A DNA stretch of 43,008 nt, taken from contig CAZSVI010000011.1 in assembly GCA_964610205.1 (NCBI GenBank), positions 1 through 43,008 of the forward strand, in the 5' to 3' direction. Below are positions 15,284 to 23,879 of this stretch, piece after piece. Source of the stretch: CAZSVI01 sp964610205. Lineage in GTDB: Bacteria > Bacillota > Clostridia > DSM-8532. Below the pieces are notes generated by a model. That model was not told where the DNA came from, did not search any database, and saw nothing but the letters and a program-made list of their open reading frames with translations. The position numbers were made by a program, and so were the translations under genes. The first letter of the stretch is position 1, and each line of letters starts with the position of its first letter.

Positions 15284-15312
15284 ATTATACTATAATTTTT
15301 TTTCCATGGCAA
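15284..15312 (-). promoter_or_regulatory. Promoter of the S10 ribosomal protein cluster
   Basis: On the minus strand TTGCCA (15307-15312) and TATAAT (15284-15289) are separated by 17 bp, a near-consensus housekeeping sigma promoter. The spacer is A-rich. Transcription should start near 15277. It lies 57 bp downstream of the hom stop, so the ribosomal cluster does not depend on hom transcription. Confidence 0.8.
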
Positions 15313-15369
15313 GTGGTTTTTAAATTATTTTTTTCGGACTTTTCATTTACAGGCCCGCAATAGTCATCG

Positions 15370-16674
15370 TCACTCAAAAATTCTTAACCTTAAATAATCC
15401 TTCTTAACAAATTCAAATTCAACAATCTTCTGTAATGCTTCCTTCATTGATTTTTCCAAAGCTTCATGAGTGAGAAGGACGATGGGTATATAATGATCCT
15501 TTTCATGTGCTTCCAACTGAACCATTGACGATATGGATATTCCATATTCTCCAAGTACTCCCGAGATCCTGGAAAGTACACCCGGCTTATCCAGCGTAAA
15601 TAACCGCAGGTAAAAGCGGTTTGTTACTTCTTCTATGGGAATCAGCCTTATATCCATGGAAGAGTTTACCGACCTGTTGCAATACTTTTCCCCTTTCTTT
15701 AATTTAAGGTCTCTGGACAAATCTACAATATCACCGGCAATTGCACTGGCTGTAGGCCTCTCTCCCGCGCCTGGACCGTAAAACATTGTATTCCCCACAA
15801 AATCTCCCTTTACAAATATAGCATTTAGTTCATTACTTACAGCCGAAAGCAAATGCTTATTGTTTACAAGCGTCGGGTGCACTCTTAAGTCAAGCCCATC
15901 CTTAAATGCCCGGTATATTGCCAGGAGCTTTACCGTATAGCCGAAAGATTTGGCAAAATCTATATCCAGGCTTGTTACTCCCATAATTCCCTCAACATAT
16001 AGTTTCTCATACGGGATAACACTGTTTGAGGCAATTAAGCTAAGAATGGCAAGCTTATGAGCGGCATCCCCGCCACTGATATCAAGGGTGGGATCGGCCT
16101 CGGCAAACCCATTTGCCTGTGCCCCTTTTAATGCTTCGTTAAACTCCAGGCCATCCTGATGCATTTTAGTTAATATATAGTTGGAAGTTCCGTTCAAAAT
16201 ACCATAAATGCTTTCTATCCTGTTCGCCACCAGACCTTCCCGGAGGCCTTTAATAATTGGTATTCCCCCGCCGACACTGGCCTCGAATAAAATAGCCACA
16301 TCATTTTCCCGGGCAATCTCGAACAACTCCCGACCCCTGGTAGCTATCAGCGCTTTGTTGGCCGTTACGACATATTTACGGTTTTTAAGCGCCCTGCCGA
16401 TAAAGGTAAAAGCAGGCTCATACCCGCCGATGGTTTCAACAATTATATTGATATCAGGATCATCCAGCAGTTCATCCACATCTGTTGTGCATATAACCCC
16501 TGTAAGATCCAGATCCCTGTTCCTTTCCCAATCAAGTTCGGCAATCGCCTTTAAGTTAAAGGTTAAAGCCGACCGCGTTTTCAGAAGCTCCTTTTGCTGA
16601 ATCAGAACACGGGCTACACCCGTTCCTACCGTACCCAAACCTATTATCCCGACATTTATCTGTTGTTCTCCCAT
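15370..16674 (-). CDS. hom: Homoserine dehydrogenase with C-terminal ACT domain
   Basis: A 434-residue monofunctional enzyme that reduces aspartate semialdehyde to homoserine on the way to threonine and methionine. The N-terminal Rossmann motif GIIGLGTVGTGV is at residues 9-20. The catalytic domain has VTANKALIA, NGTSNYILTKM and GFAEADPTLDISGGDAAHKL. The last 80 residues (LDKPGVLSRISGVLGEYGIS and onward) form an ACT domain expected to sense an amino acid, usually threonine. The ATG at 16674 is 7 nt after AAAGGAG. Its position directly before rpsJ is unusual, since tuf or fusA is the common neighbour. Confidence 0.96.
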   Translation of the reverse strand: MGEQQINVGIIGLGTVGTGVARVLIQQKELLKTRSALTFNLKAIAELDWERNRDLDLTGVICTTDVDELLDDPDINIIVETIGGYEPAFTFIGRALKNRKYVVTANKALIATRGRELFEIARENDVAILFEASVGGGIPIIKGLREGLVANRIESIYGILNGTSNYILTKMHQDGLEFNEALKGAQANGFAEADPTLDISGGDAAHKLAILSLIASNSVIPYEKLYVEGIMGVTSLDIDFAKSFGYTVKLLAIYRAFKDGLDLRVHPTLVNNKHLLSAVSNELNAIFVKGDFVGNTMFYGPGAGERPTASAIAGDIVDLSRDLKLKKGEKYCNRSVNSSMDIRLIPIEEVTNRFYLRLFTLDKPGVLSRISGVLGEYGISISSMVQLEAHEKDHYIPIVLLTHEALEKSMKEALQKIVEFEFVKKDYLRLRIFE

Positions 16675-16800
16675 ACAGACACTCCTTTTACTTTAATAGT
16701 GTTTATTCTGCGGTTTGAAATTTCAAAGGCTTTTATTCTTTATACCTGTCAGCGCCGGTTTTTTTTCTTTCCCTTATTCTCAGGGTTAATCAATATGGAT

Positions 16801-16829
16801 ATTATAACCTTAATAATATTTTGATTCAA
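16801..16829 (-). promoter_or_regulatory. Promoter of hom
   Basis: On the minus strand TTGAAT (16824-16829) and TATAAT (16801-16806) are 17 bp apart, giving a start near 16794 and a leader of about 120 nt before the hom ATG. The leader contains a short CCCTGAGAATAAGGG stem but no T-box or terminator that I recognise. Confidence 0.65.
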
Positions 16830-17058
16830 CAATTTATTCAATGAATGCTTTCAAATGGGCCTATTTATGGATGGAGACACCATTCCTCTCGCTTTTGGTA
16901 TTACAGAGGAATTATGAATGTCTTTCCTAGCATAATAAAGAGAATAATCGTAATATTTAGTTAGTTCGTGGATGATGTAGCAAGATGGTATTGCTATTGT
17001 GGCCTATAATTGAATTATAAAGTAATGCTCTATTTTTAATTATCGGAGGAGAGTTTAA
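16830..17058 (+). other. Upstream region of the GH4 operon
   Basis: About 230 bp, part of a 384-bp divergent region, holds the upstream sequence of the GH4 gene. TATAAT occurs at 17005-17010 and TATAAA at 17016-17021, but neither has a convincing -35 hexamer at 16-18 bp. That would fit an activator-dependent promoter. GGAGG (ribosome binding site of GH4) is near its end. A short inverted repeat ATGG, AGACA, CCAT is seen near 16870. No gene was found here. Confidence 0.3.
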
Positions 17059-18360
17059 ATGAGTGCTTTAAAAATATCCGTTATTGGAGCTGGTAGTACA
17101 TATACCCCCGAACTTATGGAAGGGTTAATCAAGAGGAAAAACGAACTGGATCTGAAAGAATTATGTCTGATGGACATTAATACAAAAAAATTAGGTATTC
17201 TTGCAAAAATGGTTACAAGGATGTTTGATTATGAAGGGATTAAGTGTAAAATAACCTCAGCTGATTCATACAAAGAGGCCATAATGGATTCGGATTTTGT
17301 ACTGGGTCAAATCAGAGTTGGTGGATTACAAGCACGTATAAAGGATGAAAAGATTCCGTTAAAGTATAATTTGATAGGACAGGAGACTACAGGAGCAGGT
17401 GGCTTTATGAATGCGTTAAGGACCATCCCTGTTATGATGGAAATTGCAGGGTGTATTGAAAAATATAGCAAAGACGCATTTTTAATAAACTTTTCAAATC
17501 CGTCCGGTATTATTGCGGAATTGTTATTAAACCATACCAATATAAAAATGCTTGGTCTTTGTAATGTACCCATACATATGAAAGAAAACGTTATGGGGTG
17601 CATTCCAGAAAATACAAAGGATGTTGATATTGAGTATGTTGGTCTTAATCATCTTAGCTGGATAACCAAAATAAACTGTGATAATGTTGATATCCTGCCA
17701 GCTTTATTAAAGGAGAAAAAAGGATTGACAAAAATGAACAATATTGCAAATTTTGATATGGATGAAGATCTTTTGTACAGTATTAAGGCAATACCAAGTG
17801 GTTATTTGCAGTACTTCTATTACAGGGAACATCAGCTAAAGCATCTTAACGAAAATGAAAAATGCAGAGGTGAGGTATGTATGCAGATAGAAGAAGAGCT
17901 TCTTAAGATGTATTCTGATACGAAATTTACTAAAAAGCCTGAGATATTAAACGAACGTGGCGGATATATGTATTCCGAGGCAGCGATTTCCTTATTAAGT
18001 GCAATCGCCAATGATAAAAACGAAAGACATATTGCAGATGTAAAAAATAATGGAGCGCTTGAGTTTATGGAGAAAGATGATGTTGTAGAACTGGACTGCC
18101 TGATAAATTCCAAGGGAGCATCACCTATTAAAATACGTAATTTTACGAACCAGCATATAATATGTATGATGCGTACATTGAAGGCTTACGAAAAACATAC
18201 TGTTAAGGCAGGCTTATATGGAGATGAAAATGAAGCAATAAATGCACTTCTTGTTAACCCGCTTATAGGCGATTTTGATAAGGCAAAGAAGGTTTTGGAT
18301 GATCTTCTTGAGGCTCATAAGGAATATCTTCCACAGTTTAAAAATCTTCGAATATTATAG
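17059..18360 (+). CDS. GH4 family phospho-glycosidase (6-phospho-beta-glucosidase / ChbF-like)
   Basis: A 433-residue cytoplasmic enzyme of glycoside hydrolase family 4, which cleaves 6-phospho-disaccharides by an NAD+- and Mn2+-dependent oxidation-elimination route. The NAD motif IGAGSTYTPEL is at 9-19. The substrate loop IGQETTGAGGF is at 106-116. NFSNPSG is at 144-150. The metal ligands are C168 (LCNVP) and H198 (GLNHLSW). A Tyr-rich catalytic region IPSGYLQYFYY is at 245-255. The pattern matches the 6-phospho-beta-glucosidase/diacetylchitobiose-6-P branch rather than the alpha-glucosidase or galacturonase branches. Family members usually follow a PTS; here a sugar kinase gene comes 29 bp later instead. 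The ATG follows GGAGGAG. Confidence 0.9.
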   Translation: MSALKISVIGAGSTYTPELMEGLIKRKNELDLKELCLMDINTKKLGILAKMVTRMFDYEGIKCKITSADSYKEAIMDSDFVLGQIRVGGLQARIKDEKIPLKYNLIGQETTGAGGFMNALRTIPVMMEIAGCIEKYSKDAFLINFSNPSGIIAELLLNHTNIKMLGLCNVPIHMKENVMGCIPENTKDVDIEYVGLNHLSWITKINCDNVDILPALLKEKKGLTKMNNIANFDMDEDLLYSIKAIPSGYLQYFYYREHQLKHLNENEKCRGEVCMQIEEELLKMYSDTKFTKKPEILNERGGYMYSEAAISLLSAIANDKNERHIADVKNNGALEFMEKDDVVELDCLINSKGASPIKIRNFTNQHIICMMRTLKAYEKHTVKAGLYGDENEAINALLVNPLIGDFDKAKKVLDDLLEAHKEYLPQFKNLRIL

Positions 18361-18389
18361 ATGGTTTTAATGAAAGGATGTATGATCAT

Positions 18390-19388
18390 ATGGGTGAATA
18401 TATATTGGGTGTCGATGGTGGAGGAACCAAAACCCATTATGCTCTGTTTGATATAAAAGGCAACATGGTGGAGTTTTTAGAGAGTGGTCCGGTAAACCAC
18501 GAGGTGCTTGAGGAAGGATTTGAAGGATCAAAACGTGAACTGCATACATCAATAAGTAAAATACTCAAAAAAGCAGGGAAAAAACAGGATGATATTGGTT
18601 ATGCAGTTTTTGGCCTGGCCGGTGCAGATATAAGTACCCAGAAAAAAGAGCTTAAAAGGATTGTTTTAGAAACCGGTATTACCAGGATAAAGGTTGTTAA
18701 TGATGCATTTCTGACAATTAAAGCAGGCAGCCGTTTTAGATACGGAATTGGCTGTATAAATGGCACAGGTACATGTTGTGTAGGTATTGGTACTAATGGA
18801 GGGACAATACAGGTCGGCGGTACAGGATATTTTTTTGGAGACGAGGCAGGTTCGAGTCATATTGGTAATATGGTAATAAGAAAGGTCTATGATTCTGTAT
18901 TCAGATGTGGAACTGAAACAATGATGACAGATATGCTCTTGGACGAATTGGAAATTGATAGTGTATACGAATTAGTTGATGCAGTATATGCTAAAGTTTA
19001 TACTGATAAGATAAACGTAAATGAATTTAACAGGATCTGTTTTAAAGCCGCCAATCAGGGAGATAAGGTTGCGATTTATCTTTTAAAACATATTGGAAAA
19101 GAAATGGCTTTATCAATCCTGGGCGCAATAAATAATTTGTGTTTTTCTGGTACAGATGAAATTGATGTTGTACTTGCTGGATCAGTAAATGTTAATGGCG
19201 AAAATCCTAATCTTTTAAACACATTGCAAGACGTAGTTAAAGAAAAGTCGGATAAGAGAATAATTTTTAATATTTTGAAGGAGCCTCCGGTGTTAGGTGC
19301 CGTATTATGGGCGTTGGAAGAAGTTATTGGGGATATTCCTTTCCAACTGAAACAGAAAATTACAAAAAATATTGGCAGGAGTAATTAG
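18390..19388 (+). CDS. BadF/BadG/BcrA/BcrD-family sugar kinase (N-acetylglucosamine kinase-like)
   Basis: A 332-residue ASKHA-fold kinase. The phosphate-1 motif LGVDGGGTKTHYALFD is at 6-21, the second phosphate motif GINGTGTCCVGIGTNG (preceded by RYGIGC) lies in the middle, and GGTGYFFGDEAGSSHIG follows. These are the hallmarks of the NAGK/glucosamine-kinase group, which phosphorylates GlcNAc or GlcN at O6; other family members serve as 2-hydroxyacyl-CoA dehydratase activators. I choose the ATG at 18390 because AAAGG lies about 12 nt upstream. An ATG at 18378 touches that site. Coupled with the GH4 gene it probably supplies the 6-phospho-sugar that GH4 needs. Confidence 0.85.
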   Translation: MGEYILGVDGGGTKTHYALFDIKGNMVEFLESGPVNHEVLEEGFEGSKRELHTSISKILKKAGKKQDDIGYAVFGLAGADISTQKKELKRIVLETGITRIKVVNDAFLTIKAGSRFRYGIGCINGTGTCCVGIGTNGGTIQVGGTGYFFGDEAGSSHIGNMVIRKVYDSVFRCGTETMMTDMLLDELEIDSVYELVDAVYAKVYTDKINVNEFNRICFKAANQGDKVAIYLLKHIGKEMALSILGAINNLCFSGTDEIDVVLAGSVNVNGENPNLLNTLQDVVKEKSDKRIIFNILKEPPVLGAVLWALEEVIGDIPFQLKQKITKNIGRSN

Positions 19389-19439
19389 AAAACATATAGA
19401 CATATATTTATACCTTTGAATATTCATCAGAACTCAAGT

Positions 19440-19453
19440 AAATTGATCAATTT
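19440..19453. promoter_or_regulatory. Perfect 14-bp palindrome upstream of the AraC gene
   Basis: AAATTGATCAATTT is a perfect palindrome 62 bp before the AraC-type gene. A second dyad, TTTTGA with TCAAAA around 8 nt, overlaps its right end (19452-19471). It may be an operator for autoregulation. It is AT-rich, so chance occurrence is possible. Confidence 0.35.
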
Positions 19454-19515
19454 TTGATTTTATATTCAAAAGAGATGATATATAATTATATATTATACAT
19501 ATTACGGGAGTTATG

Positions 19516-20355
19516 ATGAAAATTCAAAAAGAACAATATACATTGATTGTTGAAGAGACTGTTGGAGTTCATGAGTCTGCAAGACAGCTTCATTGGCACC
19601 GAGAGATGGAGATAAACCTTATATTAAGTGGCAGGGGTAAATATCTTATCAATGGTGCGGTATATGATTTTGCTAAGGGGGATGTATTTTTGATTAATAA
19701 TGATGAGATACATCTTGCATTCGATGATGAGGATCTCGTTGTCCAGGTCACCATGTTTGACCCTATGATTCTGTGGTCGGGTGGAGCATATTTAATGGAT
19801 TATGAATATTTAAGGCCATTTTATGAAACCGGGATAAGATACAGCAATAAACTTGATAGTAAAAACCCCCATATTAAAGATGTTGTTTGTATCCTGAAGG
19901 AAATGCGGCAGGAATATGAAAAAAAGACAGAGGGCTGGCAATTAATGATAAAATCTATGATTCTTAAGATGATGACTATGATTATCCGTTACTTTAGGAA
20001 AGAAAATGACAGGGTTAAAACCAATAAAATTTATCCTGGAGATATTAAAAGGCTGCAGTATTCATTTGATTTTATTGAACAGAATTTGACCAAAAAAATA
20101 AATTTGTCAGAGTTGGCATCAGTTTCCGAAATGAGCATGTCTTATTTTTCATATTTATTTAAATTATACTCAGGAACTTCACCGATGGATTATATACTAA
20201 GAAAACGTATTTCATATTCAATGGAGCTTCTTGATAATTCAGAAGAGAAGATAATAGATATATCCGCAAAATGTGGTTTTAGTTCATTGTCGAATTTTAA
20301 CAGATGCTTCAAAAAGTATACAGGCACTACACCAAGCCAGTTCAGAAAATCGTAA
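19516..20355 (+). CDS. AraC-family transcriptional regulator with N-terminal cupin domain
   Basis: A 279-residue regulator. Residues 1-100 form a cupin-like sugar-binding domain (LHWHREMEINLILSGRGKYL, then FAKGDVFLINNDEIHLAF). Residues about 175-279 form the double helix-turn-helix AraC domain (INLSELASVSEMSMSYFSYL; ISAKCGFSSLSNFNRCFKKY; final TTPSQFRKS). It probably senses an imported sugar and activates the GH4-kinase or transporter genes. Two adjacent ATGs occur; the second (19516) is 5 nt after GGGAG and the first only 2 nt, so I start at the second. It converges on the next gene with a 35-bp gap. Confidence 0.92.
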   Translation: MKIQKEQYTLIVEETVGVHESARQLHWHREMEINLILSGRGKYLINGAVYDFAKGDVFLINNDEIHLAFDDEDLVVQVTMFDPMILWSGGAYLMDYEYLRPFYETGIRYSNKLDSKNPHIKDVVCILKEMRQEYEKKTEGWQLMIKSMILKMMTMIIRYFRKENDRVKTNKIYPGDIKRLQYSFDFIEQNLTKKINLSELASVSEMSMSYFSYLFKLYSGTSPMDYILRKRISYSMELLDNSEEKIIDISAKCGFSSLSNFNRCFKKYTGTTPSQFRKS

Positions 20356-20371
20356 AATATAAATTATACTT

Positions 20372-20402
20372 AAGGATATTATTACCTTTATCAATCCTTT
20401 TT
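20372..20402 (+). terminator. Possible weak terminator of the AraC gene
   Basis: AAGGAT pairs with ATCCTT around a 16-nt loop, followed by a run of T (20398-20402). The right arm lies inside the last codons of the converging minus-strand gene. The stem is short, so this is tentative. Confidence 0.35.
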
Positions 20403-22652
20403 AATATCAGGGTTATCTGCATAATTTTTTCTGAATTCATTTGGGGTAACTCCGTATTTTTTCTTAAATACCGTATAAAAATAATTACTCCGTACAAATC
20501 CAACGGATGAGGATATGTTACTAATAGGCTTATCTGTTGTTGTGAGAAGATGTACTGCCTTTTGTATTCTGACGTCATGAATATACTCGCTGACGGACTG
20601 CATGGTATGCTTTTTAAATAAACGCCCCAGATAGGTTGGTGACATTTTCACGGAATTTGAAATACTGCTCAGGTAAAGGTTGCTGTCGGGATATTCCGTT
20701 TCGATTATTGAAATCACCTTACTTATTAGTTGATCATGCTTTTTATTCCGGCTCTCATTAAGTTTCAGGGATATGTAGTCAAACATATTAAAGAAATGTT
20801 CCTGTATCTGATTTATGGTTTCCAGACTGCTTAATTTATTCATAAATGAATCAAAATTATATGATATCATTGCAGTTCCCTTGTCTTCAATAGAGTCAAC
20901 AGCCATAATAGTGGAATAGGTAAGGCGTAAAAGTACTGAGTTTAAAACAGTGTTAACATACCCATTAGTACTGTTTATAATGTCTGTAAAGACTTTTTTC
21001 ACATTATCCATTTTTTCCAGCATTAATTCGTCTATCATATGTTTTTCTTTGGAAAAATCATAAGAATATTCACTAAATGAATGCATATTAATACTCTGCG
21101 AATAGATAACACAGTTATGACCAAGAAAAATACGGTTATGGGAACGTGTATACAAGAGCTGGTACAATTTATGTATATCCTTAATGCCTTCCCCAATCAT
21201 ACCAATGGTAGCGGATAAGGAAACGGACAGGAATTTTTTTGTGCAAGACTGGGTATCAAGGACAGCTTTTCTCATTTTCTGGTGTTCTTCGTCCGGTAAT
21301 GGAGAAGATACATTCAAAATGACCAGCATAATATCATCATCAATATCGATAGTATCATTAACAAAAGATTTGGTGAACAGTTCACTTGCTATGTTCATTA
21401 TACCGTATTTTAAAGTATTCCGGTCTTCAAAATTATATGTATTGCAAAAATTATCAAAATTATCGATCTGTAGCATTATGAGTACTATACTTCTCAAAGG
21501 GTCAAAAGCAATATTGGAATTTGTAAATTCGGCCACATAATCTTTACTTTCCGGGATATTTTCATTTAAAATTAATGATTTCAAATAATTTTGTTTTATA
21601 GTATATGAGTTTTCCCTGTTCTTTATATTTGCCAGATTTAGCTTGTATATTATCTCGTTTATCGGACTGTAGATTTTCCTTGCTGAAAAATAAACTGCTG
21701 ATAGGCCGACAACCAGTAATAAAGCAAAACAAATTATCAGTACCTTTATTGCAGTTTTATTGGTTTCGGTTATTAGATAATCATATGGGGTTATATCAAC
21801 AAAATACCATTTGGTCTTAGGCGAATACAAGTATGATATTAAATATTTTGTATTTTTAATTTTCTCTATGAAATTGCCTTTCCCCTCTGTAGAAGCAAGT
21901 ATTATTTTTTTTATTTCAGGATCATTGAGGGTTAAATGGAGTTCTTCATTAGCCGAACTGCCGATGATTTCTCCGTCATAATCAAGGATGATCGTTTTAT
22001 GTATCGACGATCCTTTTCGTGAAGTAAGATTCTTTTCTATCCATGACTTATTGACATTAATAATTATTGCATTATTGATATGTCCGGTCTTTTTTGAGGC
22101 ATCAATATTAATAAAGGAAAAAACATCACATTCGGAATATTTTTGTAAGGTTTTTATTGTTCTTCTATTAAAGACGACCTGATTTGAATATTTGTTCTCC
22201 TCCATGACTTTTATTATTTCCTGATCAAGAAAAACATCACTTTTTTTTATTCCCTGGGTAGGAAGATTGGTATAGAATTTATCTTCGCTGCCGTTGTAAA
22301 TGTATATTGAATGTATATAGGATTGGGAAATGCTGAATGAATTAATTTTTGTAAAGGCTTTTACAACCTCTCCAATATACAGGTTATTATAATATAAAAG
22401 ATAATTAATATCGGAATCATTATGAAACATTGAGATTGTAGAATATACTGAGTCAAACATATATCCAATGGTGTTGTCCAGTTTTTCCAGTGAATCGTTA
22501 GAGAAATTATACATAATATTAATCTGCGTATTTCTGAAGCTATAGTAGTATATAAATGAGGAAAAAAGAATAATAAAAACTACTGTGAAAAGGATTATTA
22601 AGAAGACTTTCTGGAGTATTTTTTTTCTGCTTAAAAATTGAAAGGATTGCAT
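20391..22652 (-). CDS. Membrane-anchored AraC-type sensor-regulator (first copy)
   Basis: A 753-residue single-chain sensor and transcription factor. Transmembrane helix 1 is at about 13-38 and helix 2 at about 300-324. The 260 residues between them are extracytoplasmic and resemble a dCache sensor. A central cytoplasmic part (about 380-520) resembles the degenerate cyclase-like region of YesN-type regulators. Two AraC helix-turn-helices occupy about 640-745 (SSISNSVKMSPTYLGRLFKK; SSVGFVRSNYFYTVFKKKYG; TPNEFRK). It is divergent from the LplB/LplC-like permease genes and likely controls them in response to an outside glycan. The ATG at 22652 follows GGAGGAGATTAAG; one five codons upstream (22667) lacks a ribosome binding site. 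Confidence 0.9.
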   Translation of the reverse strand: MQSFQFLSRKKILQKVFLIILFTVVFIILFSSFIYYYSFRNTQINIMYNFSNDSLEKLDNTIGYMFDSVYSTISMFHNDSDINYLLYYNNLYIGEVVKAFTKINSFSISQSYIHSIYIYNGSEDKFYTNLPTQGIKKSDVFLDQEIIKVMEENKYSNQVVFNRRTIKTLQKYSECDVFSFINIDASKKTGHINNAIIINVNKSWIEKNLTSRKGSSIHKTIILDYDGEIIGSSANEELHLTLNDPEIKKIILASTEGKGNFIEKIKNTKYLISYLYSPKTKWYFVDITPYDYLITETNKTAIKVLIICFALLLVVGLSAVYFSARKIYSPINEIIYKLNLANIKNRENSYTIKQNYLKSLILNENIPESKDYVAEFTNSNIAFDPLRSIVLIMLQIDNFDNFCNTYNFEDRNTLKYGIMNIASELFTKSFVNDTIDIDDDIMLVILNVSSPLPDEEHQKMRKAVLDTQSCTKKFLSVSLSATIGMIGEGIKDIHKLYQLLYTRSHNRIFLGHNCVIYSQSINMHSFSEYSYDFSKEKHMIDELMLEKMDNVKKVFTDIINSTNGYVNTVLNSVLLRLTYSTIMAVDSIEDKGTAMISYNFDSFMNKLSSLETINQIQEHFFNMFDYISLKLNESRNKKHDQLISKVISIIETEYPDSNLYLSSISNSVKMSPTYLGRLFKKHTMQSVSEYIHDVRIQKAVHLLTTTDKPISNISSSVGFVRSNYFYTVFKKKYGVTPNEFRKNYADNPDIKKD

Positions 22653-22883
22653 CTTAATCTCCTCCATGATAATACCATAAATATATTATATTTTAAAACA
22701 AGTTAAAAAGCTATAATTGTATAAATTTTGTATAGTAGCATGGTTTTTGTAGTAACTTAATAGTCAGATTTTATACAAATGTTCGCCAGTTTGGAGTATA
22801 CAGAAATACTATATGGGTTTTACAATAAAAGTGCATCAGGTATTTGATTCAAAACTAGCGTATTCTTAGGAGAGTGATAAAAA
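22653..22883. promoter_or_regulatory. Divergent control region with repeated TTGTATA sites
   Basis: This 231-bp AT-rich region lies between the sensor-regulator and the permease operon. TTGTATA occurs at 22717 and again at 22728 (11 bp apart, one helical turn, same orientation). The inverted copy TTTATACAA is at 22770-22778. Spaced direct half-sites are typical AraC-family targets. I could not find a full -35/-10 pair for the permease operon, which fits an activated promoter. Confidence 0.4.
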
Positions 22884-23864
22884 ATGGATAAAGATGATTC
22901 TGTTTATAATATTAATTCAAGGTCATATTTTAAGCAGCTAAAGAAAGACATTATGTCACAAAAGATTTTAATATTTATGATGCTTCCAGGTGCAATCCTC
23001 ATATTTTTATTTTCATATCTGCCTATGTTTGGAATAATAGTTGCATTTAAACAGTTTTCATTTGGAGGAAAGAGCTTCTTTGAAAATTTATTCGTTATGA
23101 GTAAATGGGTAGGGTTGGATAATTTCAAGTTCTTTATCAAGACACCGGATGCCTATACTATAACGAGAAATACAATACTATATAATATTGTATTTATAAC
23201 CTTCGGTAACCTGGTTGCAATATTTTGCGCAATTGGTCTAAATGAAATCAGAAAGGGATATCTTAAAAGAATCTATCAAAGCTCCATGCTGCTGCCTTAT
23301 TTCTTATCATGGATTGTACTAAGCTATCTGTTTTTTGGGTTTTTAAGTTTTGACAAAGGTATATTTAACAGTATTCTGGTAAATATTCTCGGAACGGATG
23401 CTGTAAACTGGTACGCGGAACCAAAATACTGGCCATATTTTATTATATTTGCAAATCGACTAAAATATTGCGGTTATGATGCCATAATATATCTTGCGAC
23501 TCTAACGGCAATAGACATTACGTATTATGAGGCTGCAATAATCGATGGAGCAAACAAGTGGAAACAAATAATACATATAACAATTCCACTGTTATCACCT
23601 GTTATGATAATTCTGATCTTATATGGCATAGGAAGAATATTCAATGCTGACTTTGGTCTTTTCTTTAACTTGCCTTTGGATGCAGGAGCCTTGTTTGACA
23701 GTACAAATGTCATTGATACTTATGTTTACAGGAGCCTACGGACAAACGGAGATATAGCAATGGCCTCTGCAGCGGGTTTATATCAGTCTGTTGTCGGTTT
23801 TGTTCTTGTTGTAACAGCAAATTCTATTGTTAAAAAGATTGACCCTGAAAAGGCACTGTTTTAG
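22884..23864 (+). CDS. Carbohydrate ABC transporter permease, LplB-like (locus 1)
   Basis: A 326-residue inner-membrane permease with six hydrophobic segments. The first follows the leader SQKILIFMMLPGAILIFLFS. The cytoplasmic EAA loop that docks the ATPase reads YYEAAIIDGANKWKQIIHIT near residue 214. It belongs to the MalF-like subunit of the LplB/YtcP-type oligosaccharide importers (CUT1). The second permease follows after 15 bp. No ATPase gene is nearby. The ATG is preceded by TTAGGAGAGTGATAAAA. Paired with the downstream lipoprotein it should import oligosaccharides released by the GH8 enzyme. Confidence 0.93.
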   Translation: MDKDDSVYNINSRSYFKQLKKDIMSQKILIFMMLPGAILIFLFSYLPMFGIIVAFKQFSFGGKSFFENLFVMSKWVGLDNFKFFIKTPDAYTITRNTILYNIVFITFGNLVAIFCAIGLNEIRKGYLKRIYQSSMLLPYFLSWIVLSYLFFGFLSFDKGIFNSILVNILGTDAVNWYAEPKYWPYFIIFANRLKYCGYDAIIYLATLTAIDITYYEAAIIDGANKWKQIIHITIPLLSPVMIILILYGIGRIFNADFGLFFNLPLDAGALFDSTNVIDTYVYRSLRTNGDIAMASAAGLYQSVVGFVLVVTANSIVKKIDPEKALF

Positions 23865-23879
23865 AAAGAAGGTATTGAT

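Noticed and set aside
16991..17021. TTGCTA...TATAAA as the GH4 promoter
   Set aside because: The spacer would be 19 bp and both boxes deviate; noted only as part of the upstream region.
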